Positions 1-9,196 of a stretch of 10,588 nucleotides of DNA are shown here, in pieces (position 1 is the stretch's first letter; each line of letters starts with the position of its first letter). A model generated the notes under the pieces. That model saw only the letters and a program-made list of their open reading frames with translations. It made no database searches and was not told the DNA's origin. The position numbers and the translations under genes are program-made. The stretch lies in contig CACZOV010000077.1 of NCBI GenBank assembly GCA_902782915.1, positions 1 through 10,588 of the forward strand, in the 5' to 3' direction. The stretch comes from an uncultured Erysipelotrichaceae bacterium. GTDB taxonomy: Bacteria; Bacillota_I; Bacilli_A; RF39; UBA660.

Positions 1-312
1 ATTGGTGAAGAAGATGATTCACATTTAGGTGATTTTATAAAAGATGAAAGAACAATGTCTCCAGAAGAAAATACAGAAATTGGAATGCTTAAAGAAGAGT
101 TATCTGGTGTATTGTTAACTTTAACTGAAAGAGAAGAAAAAGTATTAAGACTTCGTTTTGGACTTGATGATGGTCAATGTAGAACTCTTGAAGAAGTAGG
201 ACAAATTTTTAATGTAACAAGAGAGCGCATTCGTCAAATAGAAGCAAAGGCATTAAGAAAATTAAGACATCCTAGTCGTTCTAGAAAATTAAAGGATTTC
301 TTAACAGACTAA
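1..312 (+). CDS. rpoD: RNA polymerase primary sigma factor RpoD/SigA, C-terminal end (partial)
   Basis: This is the last 103 codons of the housekeeping sigma factor; the gene starts before the window. The reading frame is open from base 1. It begins with the conserved end of region 3 ([13 protein letters not shown], visible residues 1-13) and continues into region 4. Region 4.1 has [15 protein letters not shown] (41-55). Region 4.2 has the helix-turn-helix [20 protein letters not shown] (62-81), which reads the -35 element, followed by [15 protein letters not shown] (83-97), the usual C-terminus of group 1 sigma factors. The protein binds core RNA polymerase and directs promoter recognition. 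The match to group 1 sigma is near-verbatim, so identity is secure. The stop codon overlaps the start of trmK by one base (TAATG), implying co-transcription and translational coupling. In Bacillus subtilis sigA also lies close upstream of trmK. Confidence 0.97.
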   Translation: MGEEDDSHLGDFIKDERTMSPEENTEIGMLKEELSGVLLTLTEREEKVLRLRFGLDDGQCRTLEEVGQIFNVTRERIRQIEAKALRKLRHPSRSRKLKDFLTD

Positions 313-971
313 TGATTAAGTTATCGAAAAGGCTACAATTAGTAGCCTCTTTTGTGGATTTAAACGCAAATTTAATTGATGTTGGATGTGATCATGCGTA
401 TTTACCAATTTATTTATGTCAAAAATTTAAAAATATAACTGTTTATGCTAGTGATATAAATAAAAATCCTTTAAATATAGCTATTGAAAATATTAAAAAA
501 TATGGTTTAGAAAATAGAATTAAAACTATTTTAATGGATGGAATAAAGGGATTAGAAAAAAATATTGATACAGTTATTATTTCGGGTATGGGGGGGATTT
601 TAATAAGTGATATTTTAAATGATAAACGTAATTTAAAATATGTAAAAACACTTATTATATCTCCAAATAATGAATTTGAAACTTTAAGAAAGACTATCAA
701 GAAAATTGGTTTTAAAATTATTAAAGAGCGTCTTATTACAGAAAATAAAATAACTTATTTAGTAATAAAAGCAATTCCTGGAAAAAAGAAAACTGATCCA
801 TTATTTGGAATACTTAATAATAAAGATTTAGAATCAATTTATTATTTTACCAAACGTTTAAATACTAATACTTCTATCTTAAAGAAATTACCTAAGAAAT
901 ATTTAAAAAGAAGAATAAAACTTATTATTGAAAATAAAAAAATCAAGAAATTTTTAGAAAATCCTTCTTGA
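312..971 (+). CDS. trmK: tRNA (adenine(22)-N1)-methyltransferase TrmK
   Basis: TrmK is a cytoplasmic SAM-dependent methyltransferase that makes m1A at position 22 of tRNAs in Gram-positive bacteria. The 219-residue product starts MIKLSKRLQ, as in Bacillus TrmK (YqfN). It carries the SAM-binding loop DVGCDHAYLP (23-32), the acidic strand end ASDIN (46-50), the characteristic ISGMGG motif (90-95) and ISPNNE (116-121). The lysine-rich C-terminal part from about 170 onward is predicted helical, matching the coiled-coil tail of the family. Length is slightly below the roughly 230-240 usual. The start ATG shares its A with the rpoD stop. The nearest Shine-Dalgarno-like AAAGGA (291-296) lies 15 bases upstream, so coupling to rpoD translation is likely. 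The NIF3-like gene (yqfO) that often follows trmK in Bacilli is absent; a terminator overlaps the gene end instead. A run of seven G (590-596) encodes the conserved Met-Gly-Gly. Confidence 0.93.
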   Translation: MIKLSKRLQLVASFVDLNANLIDVGCDHAYLPIYLCQKFKNITVYASDINKNPLNIAIENIKKYGLENRIKTILMDGIKGLEKNIDTVIISGMGGILISDILNDKRNLKYVKTLIISPNNEFETLRKTIKKIGFKIIKERLITENKITYLVIKAIPGKKKTDPLFGILNNKDLESIYYFTKRLNTNTSILKKLPKKYLKRRIKLIIENKKIKKFLENPS

Positions 972-978
972 TTTTTTT
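936..978 (+). terminator. Intrinsic terminator of the rpoD-trmK unit, overlapping the trmK 3' end
   Basis: A perfect 14-bp inverted repeat pairs 936-949 (seven A, then TCAAGAA) with 965-978 (TTCTTGA followed by seven T), around a 15-base loop. The T-run supplies both the pairing partner of the A-run and the U-tract. The left arm encodes TrmK residues 209-213, and the TGA stop (969-971) sits in the right arm, so the hairpin is built from coding sequence. The GC content of the stem is low (three G-C pairs), so strength is uncertain, but the position just before a new promoter fits. Confidence 0.72.
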
Positions 979-1007
979 ATGTAAAACGATTTGATTTTTC
1001 TATTTTT

Positions 1008-1036
1008 TTGCTTTTTTGGTATAAATATGGTATAAT
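1008..1036 (+). promoter_or_regulatory. Sigma-A promoter of the VanY carboxypeptidase gene, extended -10
   Basis: The -35 is TTGCTT (1008-1013), followed by a 17-base spacer and a perfect TATAAT -10 (1031-1036). The -10 is preceded by TGG (1028-1030), which gives the TGn extended -10 element. Transcription should begin near 1043, leaving a leader of about 19 bases. An AGGGGG ribosome site (1051-1056) sits 5 bases before the ATG. This promoter follows the trmK terminator, so the carboxypeptidase gene is an independent unit. Confidence 0.82.
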
Positions 1037-1061
1037 ATGCATGTTTTTTTAGGGGGTTATT

Positions 1062-2327
1062 ATGAAAAAGAAATTACTAGTCTTTATTTCAAGTGGGCTA
1101 TTTTTAACTTTAGTTTTATTAGGATCATTATATACTTTTAGTTTTAGGTTAATTGGTTCAAAAAAAATTGAAGTTTCGATTGGAGAAGAGTATATAGATC
1201 AAGGATTTAAAGCCAATGTTTTATCACTTTCACTGGAAAAGTATGTTAAAGTAAAAAATAATGTTGATACAACAAAACTTGGAAAATATAAAGTGGTTTA
1301 TGAATTACCATTTAAAACTTTAACAAGAGAAATAGAAGTTTTAGATCAAGAAGCGCCGATTCTTACTTTAAAAGGGGAAGATGTGGTAGTATTAGGTATT
1401 AATGAAGAATATATTGAAAGTGGATTTGAAGTTGTTGACAATGTTGATTTAAATTTAGATGATAAAGTTATAGTAACAAGTAATTTGGATTCTTCAAAGA
1501 TTGGTGAATATAAAATTAAATACTCTGTATCCGATAATTCAAAAAATGAAACTATTAAAGAAAGAATTATAAAAGTAATTGATAATATTGCACCTGTTAT
1601 TAGTTTAAAAGGATCAAAAAATATTACAGTAAAATTAAATGAAAGTTATTCAGAAGATGGTTATACAGCTACTGATAATTTAGATGGAGATTTAACAGAT
1701 AAAGTTCAAGTTAGTAAAAATATTGATTATAGTAAAGTTGGAACTTATTACATTAACTATTCAGTATCTGATTCATCTTTAAATCAAGTAACTGAAACAA
1801 GAGTTGTAAATGTAATTGAACAAGTTGAAATAACTTATATAAAAGGAATTTTATTAGTAAATAAAAAATATCATTTACCATATAACTATAATCCTGGTGT
1901 TAATGGTGAAGCCTATAGTGCTTTAACAAGACTTCAACATGATGCAAGTAGTAATGGATATTCTCTTCCTTTACTTTCAGGTTTCCGTTCATATGAAACT
2001 CAGAAGTATTTATTTAATAGTTATGTTAAAAAGGATGGAGTAGAAAAAGCAAGTACTTATTCTGCTCGACCAGGTGAGTCTGAACATCAAACAGGACTTG
2101 CTTTTGATGTAGGAATGATTAGTGATAATTTTGGAAATACAAGTTCAGGAATTTGGCTTCGAGATAATGCTCATAAGTATGGTTTTATAATTCGTTATTT
2201 AAAAGGCAAAGAAAATATAACTGGTTATAAATATGAACCATGGCATATTAGATATGTTGGTGAAAATGTTGCAACTGAGATTTATAATATGGGTGTTACT
2301 TTAGAAGAATATTTAGGGGTTAATTAA
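1062..2327 (+). CDS. Membrane-anchored VanY-type D-alanyl-D-alanine carboxypeptidase with three Ig-like (DUF5011-type) repeats
   Basis: This 421-residue extracytoplasmic enzyme probably removes the terminal D-Ala from peptidoglycan stem peptides. Residues 1-4 are MKKK and 5-28 form a hydrophobic segment with no lipobox and no clear cleavage site, so it is likely an N-terminal membrane anchor. Three beta-sandwich repeats follow at about 34-95, 97-173 and 177-253. The second and third share LKG, DN-D--L-DKV, SKIGEY/SKVGTY and YSVSD motifs; the first is divergent and lacks the DN-D turn. The catalytic VanY domain spans about 258-421. It has SGFRSYETQ (306-314), the zinc motif SEHQTGLAFDVG (340-351, with H342 and D349) and EPWHIRYVG (392-400, with general base E392 and zinc ligand H395), so all key residues are present. 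It is monocistronic, with its own promoter and terminator. Nothing nearby suggests a glycopeptide-resistance (vanRS) cluster, so a housekeeping wall-trimming role is more likely. The repeats probably serve as spacer or wall-binding modules (inference). Confidence 0.92.
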   Translation: MKKKLLVFISSGLFLTLVLLGSLYTFSFRLIGSKKIEVSIGEEYIDQGFKANVLSLSLEKYVKVKNNVDTTKLGKYKVVYELPFKTLTREIEVLDQEAPILTLKGEDVVVLGINEEYIESGFEVVDNVDLNLDDKVIVTSNLDSSKIGEYKIKYSVSDNSKNETIKERIIKVIDNIAPVISLKGSKNITVKLNESYSEDGYTATDNLDGDLTDKVQVSKNIDYSKVGTYYINYSVSDSSLNQVTETRVVNVIEQVEITYIKGILLVNKKYHLPYNYNPGVNGEAYSALTRLQHDASSNGYSLPLLSGFRSYETQKYLFNSYVKKDGVEKASTYSARPGESEHQTGLAFDVGMISDNFGNTSSGIWLRDNAHKYGFIIRYLKGKENITGYKYEPWHIRYVGENVATEIYNMGVTLEEYLGVN

Positions 2328-2349
2328 GTAGACTAAGTCTACTTTTTTT
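2326..2349 (+). terminator. Intrinsic terminator after the VanY carboxypeptidase gene
   Basis: AAGTAGAC (2326-2333) pairs perfectly with GTCTACTT (2337-2344) around the loop TAA, and the T-run continues through 2349. The left arm starts inside the TAA stop codon (2325-2327). The compact stem with an immediate U-tract is a standard Rho-independent terminator and separates this gene from the pcrA operon. Confidence 0.88.
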
Positions 2350-2369
2350 GTAAAAATTTGTTTTCAAGA

Positions 2370-2398
2370 TAGACTTTATTAATATTATTTGATAGAAT
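2370..2398 (+). promoter_or_regulatory. Probable promoter of the pcrA operon
   Basis: A weak -35, TAGACT (2370-2375, 4 of 6 matches), is followed by 17 bases and TAGAAT (2393-2398, 5 of 6). The -10 is preceded by TGA, a TGn extended -10 (2390-2392), which could offset the weak -35. The predicted start near 2405 would fall on the ribosome site, giving a leader of only about 13 bases. An alternative is TTGTTT (2358-2363) with TATTAT (2383-2388), but its 19-base spacer is poorer. Confidence 0.55.
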
Positions 2399-2403
2399 AA
2401 ATT

Positions 2404-2409
2404 TGAGGT
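2404..2409 (+). promoter_or_regulatory. Ribosome binding site that fixes the pcrA start
   Basis: TGAGGT contains GAGG (2405-2408) and ends 8 bases before ATG 2418, with GAGG itself 9 bases away. An upstream in-frame TTG at 2403-2405 overlaps this site and has no Shine-Dalgarno of its own. The ATG giving MDILESLNDKQ is therefore the start, which also matches how PcrA proteins usually begin. Confidence 0.8.
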
Positions 2410-2417
2410 ATATAAGT

Positions 2418-4559
2418 ATGGACATATTAGAATCTTTAAATGATAAACAAAAAGAAGCTGTAAAATATATAAATGGACCTCTTTTAGTTCTTGCAGGAGC
2501 AGGATCTGGTAAAACCAAAGTCTTAACAACAAGAATTGCTTATTTAATTCAAAAAGGAATTGATCCTAGTAATATATTAGCAATTACTTTTACTAATAAA
2601 GCAGCAGGAGAGATGAAAAATAGAATTTATAAATTAATTGGTATTTCTGGAAATTATATGCAAATATCTACATTTCACTCATTTGGGCTTACTTTAATTA
2701 AAGAAAATTTTGAATACTTAGGATATGATAAGAATTTTGTTATCTTTGATAGTGATGATTCTTTAACTATTGTAAAAAAAATCTTGAAAGAAAAAAACTT
2801 AGATCCAGATAAATATAATCCTAAAGCAATTAGAGGAAAGATTAGTAGTTTAAAAAATGATTTAATAACTCCTGATATGTATAAAAGAAAAGTTATAACA
2901 GATTTTGATGAAATAGTTTTAGATGTATACATGAAATATGAAGATTCTTTAAACAAAAATAATTCTTTAGATTTTGATGATTTATTAATTCTTCCTATTA
3001 AGTTATTTACAAAAAGAGGCGATATTTTAGAAAAATATCAAGAAAGATTTAAATATATATTAATAGATGAATATCAAGATACAAATGAAGCTCAGTATAA
3101 ATTAACTAAACTATTATCTAAAAAATATAATAATATATGTGCAGTTGGTGATATTGATCAAGCAATTTATGGTTTTAGGGGAGCAAATTATAAAAATATT
3201 TTAAATTTTGAAAAAGATTATAAAAATACTAAAATTATTAATTTAGAGGAAAACTATCGAAGTACTACAACAATTCTTGATGCAGCAAATAGTGTTATTA
3301 AGAATAATAAAAATAGAAAAGCTAAAAATTTATATTCAAATCTTGGAGTAGGAGAAAAAATTAATTATTATAGAGCAAATACGGGATTACATGAAGTTTC
3401 ATTTGCTATTGATAAAATCAAAGAATTAAAAGATAAAATATCTTTAAATGATATGGTTATATTATATCGTGCTAATGCTTCCTCAAGAAGTTTTGAAGAT
3501 GGGCTTTTAAAGGCAGGTATACCATATAAAATAGTTGGTGGAGTAAATTTCTATAGTCGTCGTGAAATTAAAGATTTACTTGCTTATTTAAGACTTATTC
3601 ATAATCCAAAAGATAATGTTAGTTTAGAACGCATTATTAATGTACCAAAACGTGGGATAGGAGAAAAAACAATTAATAATATTTTAAATAAATCACAAAG
3701 TTTAAATGTTTCTTTATATGATGCAATTGATAGTGGAAAAGAATATTTATTCAAAACAATAATTGAAGAATTAAGAGAACAAAAAGATAAGATGCCTTTA
3801 ACTGATTTTATTGATCTTGTTCTATCTAAATCAGGAATAAAAGAAGAGTATAAAAAAGAAGGTACATTAGAAGCTGAAATACGTCTTGAAAACTTAGAAG
3901 AATTTAAATCAGTTGCTCTTTCCTTTGAAGAAGAAAATGGGGTTGTAAGTTTAGAAGATTTTCTTTTAAATATAAGTTTAATAAGTGATAATAGTGAAGT
4001 CAAAGATGATATAAAAGATGCAATTAGTTTAATGACTATACACGCTGTTAAAGGACTTGAGTTTGATGTTGTATTTCTAGTTGGAATGGAAGAGGGATTA
4101 TTTCCTCACAGAAACTCTTTAGAAAGCGAAGAAGAACTTGAAGAAGAAAGAAGACTTTGCTATGTTGCAATTACTAGATGTAAAAAAATGTTATTCATTA
4201 CCAATGCAAGAAAAAGACTTATGTATGGTATGGATCAAGTTAATATGGTTAGTAGATTTATAGGTGAAATAGATCCAAATTTAATTTTAGATTTATCTAA
4301 AAAAGACTTTGAAAATTTTAATAAAATAGATTATAATAAAGAAGGAGAAAAAATTAATGTCCAAGATAAATATGAAGAAAAGGAAATGAATTATAAGGTA
4401 GGAGATTTTGTTTATCATGAAATCTTTGGAGCAGGAAGTGTTATAGAAGTTATACCAAATGTGAAAAACCCTGAAAGAACACTTTTAAAAATAGCTTTTA
4501 AATTACCTTATGGAATTAAAACATTAGTTTATAGTCATAAAAGTTTAAAAAAGATATAA
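2418..4559 (+). CDS. pcrA: ATP-dependent DNA helicase PcrA (UvrD/Rep family, SF1A)
   Basis: PcrA is a 3'-5' helicase of Gram-positive bacteria, acting in nucleotide excision repair, rolling-circle replication, clearing RecA filaments and transcription-replication conflicts. The product is 713 residues, close to the usual 720-740. Motifs appear in order: LNDKQKEAV Q-motif (7-15), Walker A AGAGSGKT (26-33), motif Ia TFTNKAA (57-63), Walker B LIDEYQDT (215-222), motif III GDIDQAIYGFRGA (244-256), motif IV ENYRS (278-282), motif V TIHAVKGLEFD (540-550) and motif VI VAITRCKK (583-590). The C-terminal segment VGDFVYHEIFGAGSVI (661-676) is the Tudor-like domain that binds RNA polymerase in PcrA, separated from the helicase core by a charged linker (about 620-655). 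Motif III has Ile where Ala or Asp is more usual. It heads an operon that reaches ligA, a pairing conserved in Bacilli. The ATG at 2418 is chosen over an upstream TTG at 2403 because of ribosome-site position. Confidence 0.96.
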   Translation: MDILESLNDKQKEAVKYINGPLLVLAGAGSGKTKVLTTRIAYLIQKGIDPSNILAITFTNKAAGEMKNRIYKLIGISGNYMQISTFHSFGLTLIKENFEYLGYDKNFVIFDSDDSLTIVKKILKEKNLDPDKYNPKAIRGKISSLKNDLITPDMYKRKVITDFDEIVLDVYMKYEDSLNKNNSLDFDDLLILPIKLFTKRGDILEKYQERFKYILIDEYQDTNEAQYKLTKLLSKKYNNICAVGDIDQAIYGFRGANYKNILNFEKDYKNTKIINLEENYRSTTTILDAANSVIKNNKNRKAKNLYSNLGVGEKINYYRANTGLHEVSFAIDKIKELKDKISLNDMVILYRANASSRSFEDGLLKAGIPYKIVGGVNFYSRREIKDLLAYLRLIHNPKDNVSLERIINVPKRGIGEKTINNILNKSQSLNVSLYDAIDSGKEYLFKTIIEELREQKDKMPLTDFIDLVLSKSGIKEEYKKEGTLEAEIRLENLEEFKSVALSFEEENGVVSLEDFLLNISLISDNSEVKDDIKDAISLMTIHAVKGLEFDVVFLVGMEEGLFPHRNSLESEEELEEERRLCYVAITRCKKMLFITNARKRLMYGMDQVNMVSRFIGEIDPNLILDLSKKDFENFNKIDYNKEGEKINVQDKYEEKEMNYKVGDFVYHEIFGAGSVIEVIPNVKNPERTLLKIAFKLPYGIKTLVYSHKSLKKI

Positions 4560-4566
4560 AAGTAAG

Positions 4567-4572
4567 AAAGGA
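4567..4572 (+). promoter_or_regulatory. Ribosome binding site that fixes the nucleotidyltransferase start
   Basis: AAAGGA directly abuts an in-frame ATG at 4573 (zero spacing), which ribosomes cannot use efficiently. The next in-frame ATG at 4585 lies 12 bases downstream, slightly long but workable, and yields the typical N-terminus MKKELTLVILAAG. Confidence 0.65.
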
Positions 4573-4584
4573 ATGATTATATTT

Positions 4585-5476
4585 ATGAAAAAAGAATTAA
4601 CGTTAGTGATCCTAGCTGCAGGAATGGGATCAAGATTTGGAGGACTTAAACAAGTAGAACCAATTGGACCAAATGGCGAGTTTATAATTGATTATTCAAT
4701 TTATGATGCAATAAGAGCTGGATTTACTAAGATAGTTTTTATTATTAAACGTGAGAATTATGAATTATTTCGTGAAACTGTAGGAAAAAGAGTTGAAGGA
4801 CATATTAAAGTTGAATATGCATTCCAAGATATAAATGATGTTCCAAATGGTGTTGTAATACCAAGTAATCGTGTAAAACCATGGGGTACAGGACATGCAG
4901 TACTTGCTGCAAGAAATGTTGTAGACTCTAATTTTGTAATGATTAATTCTGATGATTTTTATGGAAAAGACGCTTATGTTAAGATTAAAGATTTCTTTGA
5001 TAAAAGTAGTGATCAAAATCTTTATTCAATGGTTGCTTTTAGAGTTTGTAACACAATGACTGAAAATGGAAGTGTTAAAAGAGGAATTTGTGAACAAGAA
5101 AATAACTATTTAACTAATATTATTGAGTCTAGTATTGAAAAAGTTGATGATAAAATAATAGCATCTCCACTAGACGGAAGAGAATCTTTTGAAGTTAATG
5201 AAAATGCTTTAGTATCTATGAATTTCTTTGGATTTACTCCTTTAATGTTTAAAACATTAGAAAAAGGATTAGTTGATTTCTTTCAAAATAATAAAGATGA
5301 TTTAGATAAATGTGAATATTTAATACCAGATATTGTTTTTGAAGAAATTAATAAAAATGGAAAGAAAGTTCAAGTATTAGAGTCAACCGATAAATGGTTA
5401 GGAGTTACTTATAAAGAAGATAAAGAATTTGTTGTTTCAAATATTAAAAAGTTGATTGAGAAAGGAGAGTATCCGT

Positions 5477-5493
<17 letters not shown>
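4585..5493 (+). CDS. Nucleotidyltransferase family protein (sugar-phosphate nucleotidyltransferase type)
   Basis: This is a GT-A-fold nucleotidyltransferase of about 302 residues, of the type that joins an NTP to a sugar phosphate or similar acceptor. The nucleotide-binding signature LAAGMGSRFGGLKQ (10-23) has the G-x-G-x-R...K pattern of the glucose-1-phosphate thymidylyl/uridylyl transferase family. PWGTGHA (99-105) is the base- and sugar-contacting loop. INSDDFYG (120-127) holds the Asp pair expected to bind Mg2+. SMNFFGF (211-217) and WLGVTYKEDKE (271-281) complete the fold. The true substrate is unknown. The protein belongs to a widespread, poorly characterised group, distinct from GalU and RmlA by its GGLKQVEPIGPNGE stretch. 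There is no left-handed helix or acyltransferase domain as in GlmU. It lies 25 bases after pcrA without a promoter and overlaps the following lipoprotein gene by 17 bases, so it is translated from the pcrA-ligA transcript. No sugar-pathway gene is nearby to suggest a product. Confidence 0.85.
5461..5467 (+). promoter_or_regulatory. Ribosome binding site that fixes the lipoprotein start
   Basis: AAAGGAG sits 9 bases before ATG 5477, a strong match to anti-16S at ideal spacing. It lies inside the coding sequence of the preceding nucleotidyltransferase. An upstream in-frame TTG (5456) precedes this site and has no ribosome site, so the 130-residue form starting MIYGNKF is preferred. Confidence 0.85.
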
Positions 5494-7841
<2,348 letters not shown>

Positions 7842-7843
7842 TT

Positions 7844-7870
7844 AAACTTATTTTAATATAAGTTTTTTCT
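7844..7870 (+). terminator. Probable intrinsic terminator after ligA
   Basis: AAACTTAT (7844-7851) pairs perfectly with ATAAGTTT (7858-7865) around a 6-base loop, and the T-run continues to 7868 (six T). The stem has a single G-C pair, so it is thermally weak. It sits just after the ligA stop and before a new promoter, which supports a role as the operon end. Confidence 0.6.
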
Positions 7871-7899
7871 TTGTATAAAAATAATTTTTCTAGTATAAT
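7871..7899 (+). promoter_or_regulatory. Sigma-A promoter of the pdp operon
   Basis: TTGTAT (7871-7876), a 17-base AT-rich spacer and a perfect TATAAT (7894-7899). Predicted initiation near 7906 would leave about 14 bases of leader, beginning on the AGGAG ribosome site (7906-7910), which lies 9 bases before the ATG. The -10 region contains CTAGTATAA, also present at the topA promoter. Confidence 0.82.
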
Positions 7900-7919
7900 A
7901 TTATTAGGAGAGTGATCTT

Positions 7920-9146
7920 ATGAATATAGTTGAAATAATTACAAAGAAGAAAAATGGGCTTGAACTTACAAGAGAAGAACTTGAATATGCTTTTAATGGG
8001 TATTTAAAGGGAATTGTTCCTGATTATCAAATGTCATCTCTTTTAATGGCAATATGTCTAAAGGATATGAATGATAGAGAAATATTTGATTTAGTTGATA
8101 TTTTTATTAAAAGTGGGGATGTACTTGATTTAAGTAGTATCGATGGAATTAAAGTTGATAAACATTCGACAGGTGGAGTTGGTGATAAAATAACTTTAAT
8201 TATTGGACCAATTGTTGCAAGCTGTGGGGTATTTGTTCCTAAGATGAGTGGGCGAGGACTTGGTTTTACTGGAGGAACAATAGATAAACTTGAAAGTATT
8301 AAAGGATTTAAAGTTAGTCTTTCAGAAGAAGAGTTTATAGATGATGTTAAAAAAATTGGATTTGCTGTAACTGGTCAAACAAGTAATTTATGCCCTTTAG
8401 ATAAGGTTATTTATGCTCTTCGTGATGTAACAGGAACAACTGATTCTATTCCTTTAATTGCATCTAGTATTATGTCTAAAAAAATTGCAGGTGGGGCTGA
8501 TAAAATATTTATTGATATAAAGTGTGGAAATGGTGCCATGATGAAGAGTATGGATCGTGCCTTAAAACTTAAAGATTTAATGGAAAGAATTGGAGCTTTT
8601 TATAATCGAGAAACGATATGTGAAATAAGTGACATGAATACTCCTTTAGGAAGTAATATAGGTAATTCTTTAGAAGTATTAGAAGCAATTGATATATTAA
8701 ATGGGAAAAAAGGTTTGCTTCGAGATTTAAGTATTAAAATATCTTCTGAAATGATTAGTGTTGCTAAAAATATTAGTTTAGATAATGCTAAAGCAGAAGT
8801 AATTGATGCTTTAGATTCAAAACGTGCTTATCAAAAGTTTTTAGAGTTTGTAAAAGCCCAAGGTGGTGATATTAATTCTTTAGAAGTAAGTACTCATATT
8901 CAAGAAATTAAATCTAGTAAATCAGGTAAAGTAAAAAAAATTAATGCTTTAAATATTGGAAAACTTTCATGTAGTCTTGGTGCGGGTAGAGAAACAAAGA
9001 ATGATAAAATTGATTATCGAGTTGGAATAGTTTTAAATAAATTGTTGGATGCGAGAGTTACGTGTGGGGATACTTTATTTACTTTATATAAAAAGGACGA
9101 TCAAAATATTGATCTTAATATAGATGATTATTATGAAATTAAATAA
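7920..9146 (+). CDS. pdp: Pyrimidine-nucleoside phosphorylase (Pdp/DeoA family)
   Basis: This cytoplasmic salvage enzyme splits thymidine, deoxyuridine or uridine with phosphate into the base and (deoxy)ribose-1-phosphate. The 408-residue product carries the phosphate-binding KHSTGGVGDK (81-90) and the family signature SGRGLGFTGGTIDKLE (110-125). Pyrimidine-contacting residues align with those of E. coli thymidine phosphorylase (R171, S186, K190): here R168 in ALRDVTGT, S183 and K187 in ASSIMSKK. The N-terminal helical domain (about 1-65), the alpha/beta domain and the C-terminal domain with KIDYRVGIVL (363-372) are all present. The protein is about 25 residues shorter than typical Bacillus Pdp (433), apparently from small deletions towards the C-terminus. 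The Firmicute lineage favours Pdp (broad specificity) over strict DeoA, but sequence alone does not settle it. It opens a new transcription unit; no deoC, cdd or nucleoside transporter gene is adjacent within the window. Confidence 0.93.
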   Translation: MNIVEIITKKKNGLELTREELEYAFNGYLKGIVPDYQMSSLLMAICLKDMNDREIFDLVDIFIKSGDVLDLSSIDGIKVDKHSTGGVGDKITLIIGPIVASCGVFVPKMSGRGLGFTGGTIDKLESIKGFKVSLSEEEFIDDVKKIGFAVTGQTSNLCPLDKVIYALRDVTGTTDSIPLIASSIMSKKIAGGADKIFIDIKCGNGAMMKSMDRALKLKDLMERIGAFYNRETICEISDMNTPLGSNIGNSLEVLEAIDILNGKKGLLRDLSIKISSEMISVAKNISLDNAKAEVIDALDSKRAYQKFLEFVKAQGGDINSLEVSTHIQEIKSSKSGKVKKINALNIGKLSCSLGAGRETKNDKIDYRVGIVLNKLLDARVTCGDTLFTLYKKDDQNIDLNIDDYYEIK

Positions 9147-9148
9147 AT

Positions 9149-9174
9149 ATAAGTGAATTAATATATTCATTTAT
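9149..9174 (+). repeat. Imperfect inverted repeat between pdp and the YlmC-like gene
   Basis: ATAAGTGAAT (9149-9158) can pair with ATTCATTTAT (9165-9174) through ten pairs including one G-T wobble, with a 6-base loop. No T-run follows, so it is not a standard terminator. It could be an mRNA processing or stability element between cistrons, or chance in AT-rich DNA. Confidence 0.35.
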
Positions 9175-9196
9175 CATATTATTAAGTGGTGATATT

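Noticed and set aside
443..700. Other - strand open frames (443-700, 2320-2532, 2675-2956, 4765-5016, 7282-7464)
   Set aside because: All are antisense shadows of well-supported genes, with biased hydrophobic translations and no family motifs. The one at 2320-2532 also covers the VanY terminator and pcrA promoter.
1062..2327. Vancomycin-resistance gene vanY as part of a resistance cluster
   Set aside because: No vanR/S/H/A/X genes, transposase or mobile-element ends are near, and base composition matches the neighbours. The VanY domain is common in ordinary wall carboxypeptidases.
2403..2417. TTG start adding five residues to PcrA
   Set aside because: The TTG overlaps the GAGG ribosome site and has no site of its own; ATG 2418 has ideal spacing and the usual family N-terminus.
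3599..4003. 134-codon open frame on the - strand inside pcrA
   Set aside because: It lies wholly within the conserved pcrA coding sequence, has low-complexity Ser/Leu/Lys/Phe-rich translation typical of antisense to AT-rich genes, and shows no known motif.
5456..5476. TTG start adding seven residues to the lipoprotein
   Set aside because: It lies upstream of the AAAGGAG site that serves ATG 5477, and the longer form would add charged residues encoded by the ribosome site itself.
7842..7919. Riboswitch or attenuator before pdp
   Set aside because: The gap is only 78 bases, is filled by a terminator-like hairpin and a promoter, and leaves a predicted leader of about 14 bases.
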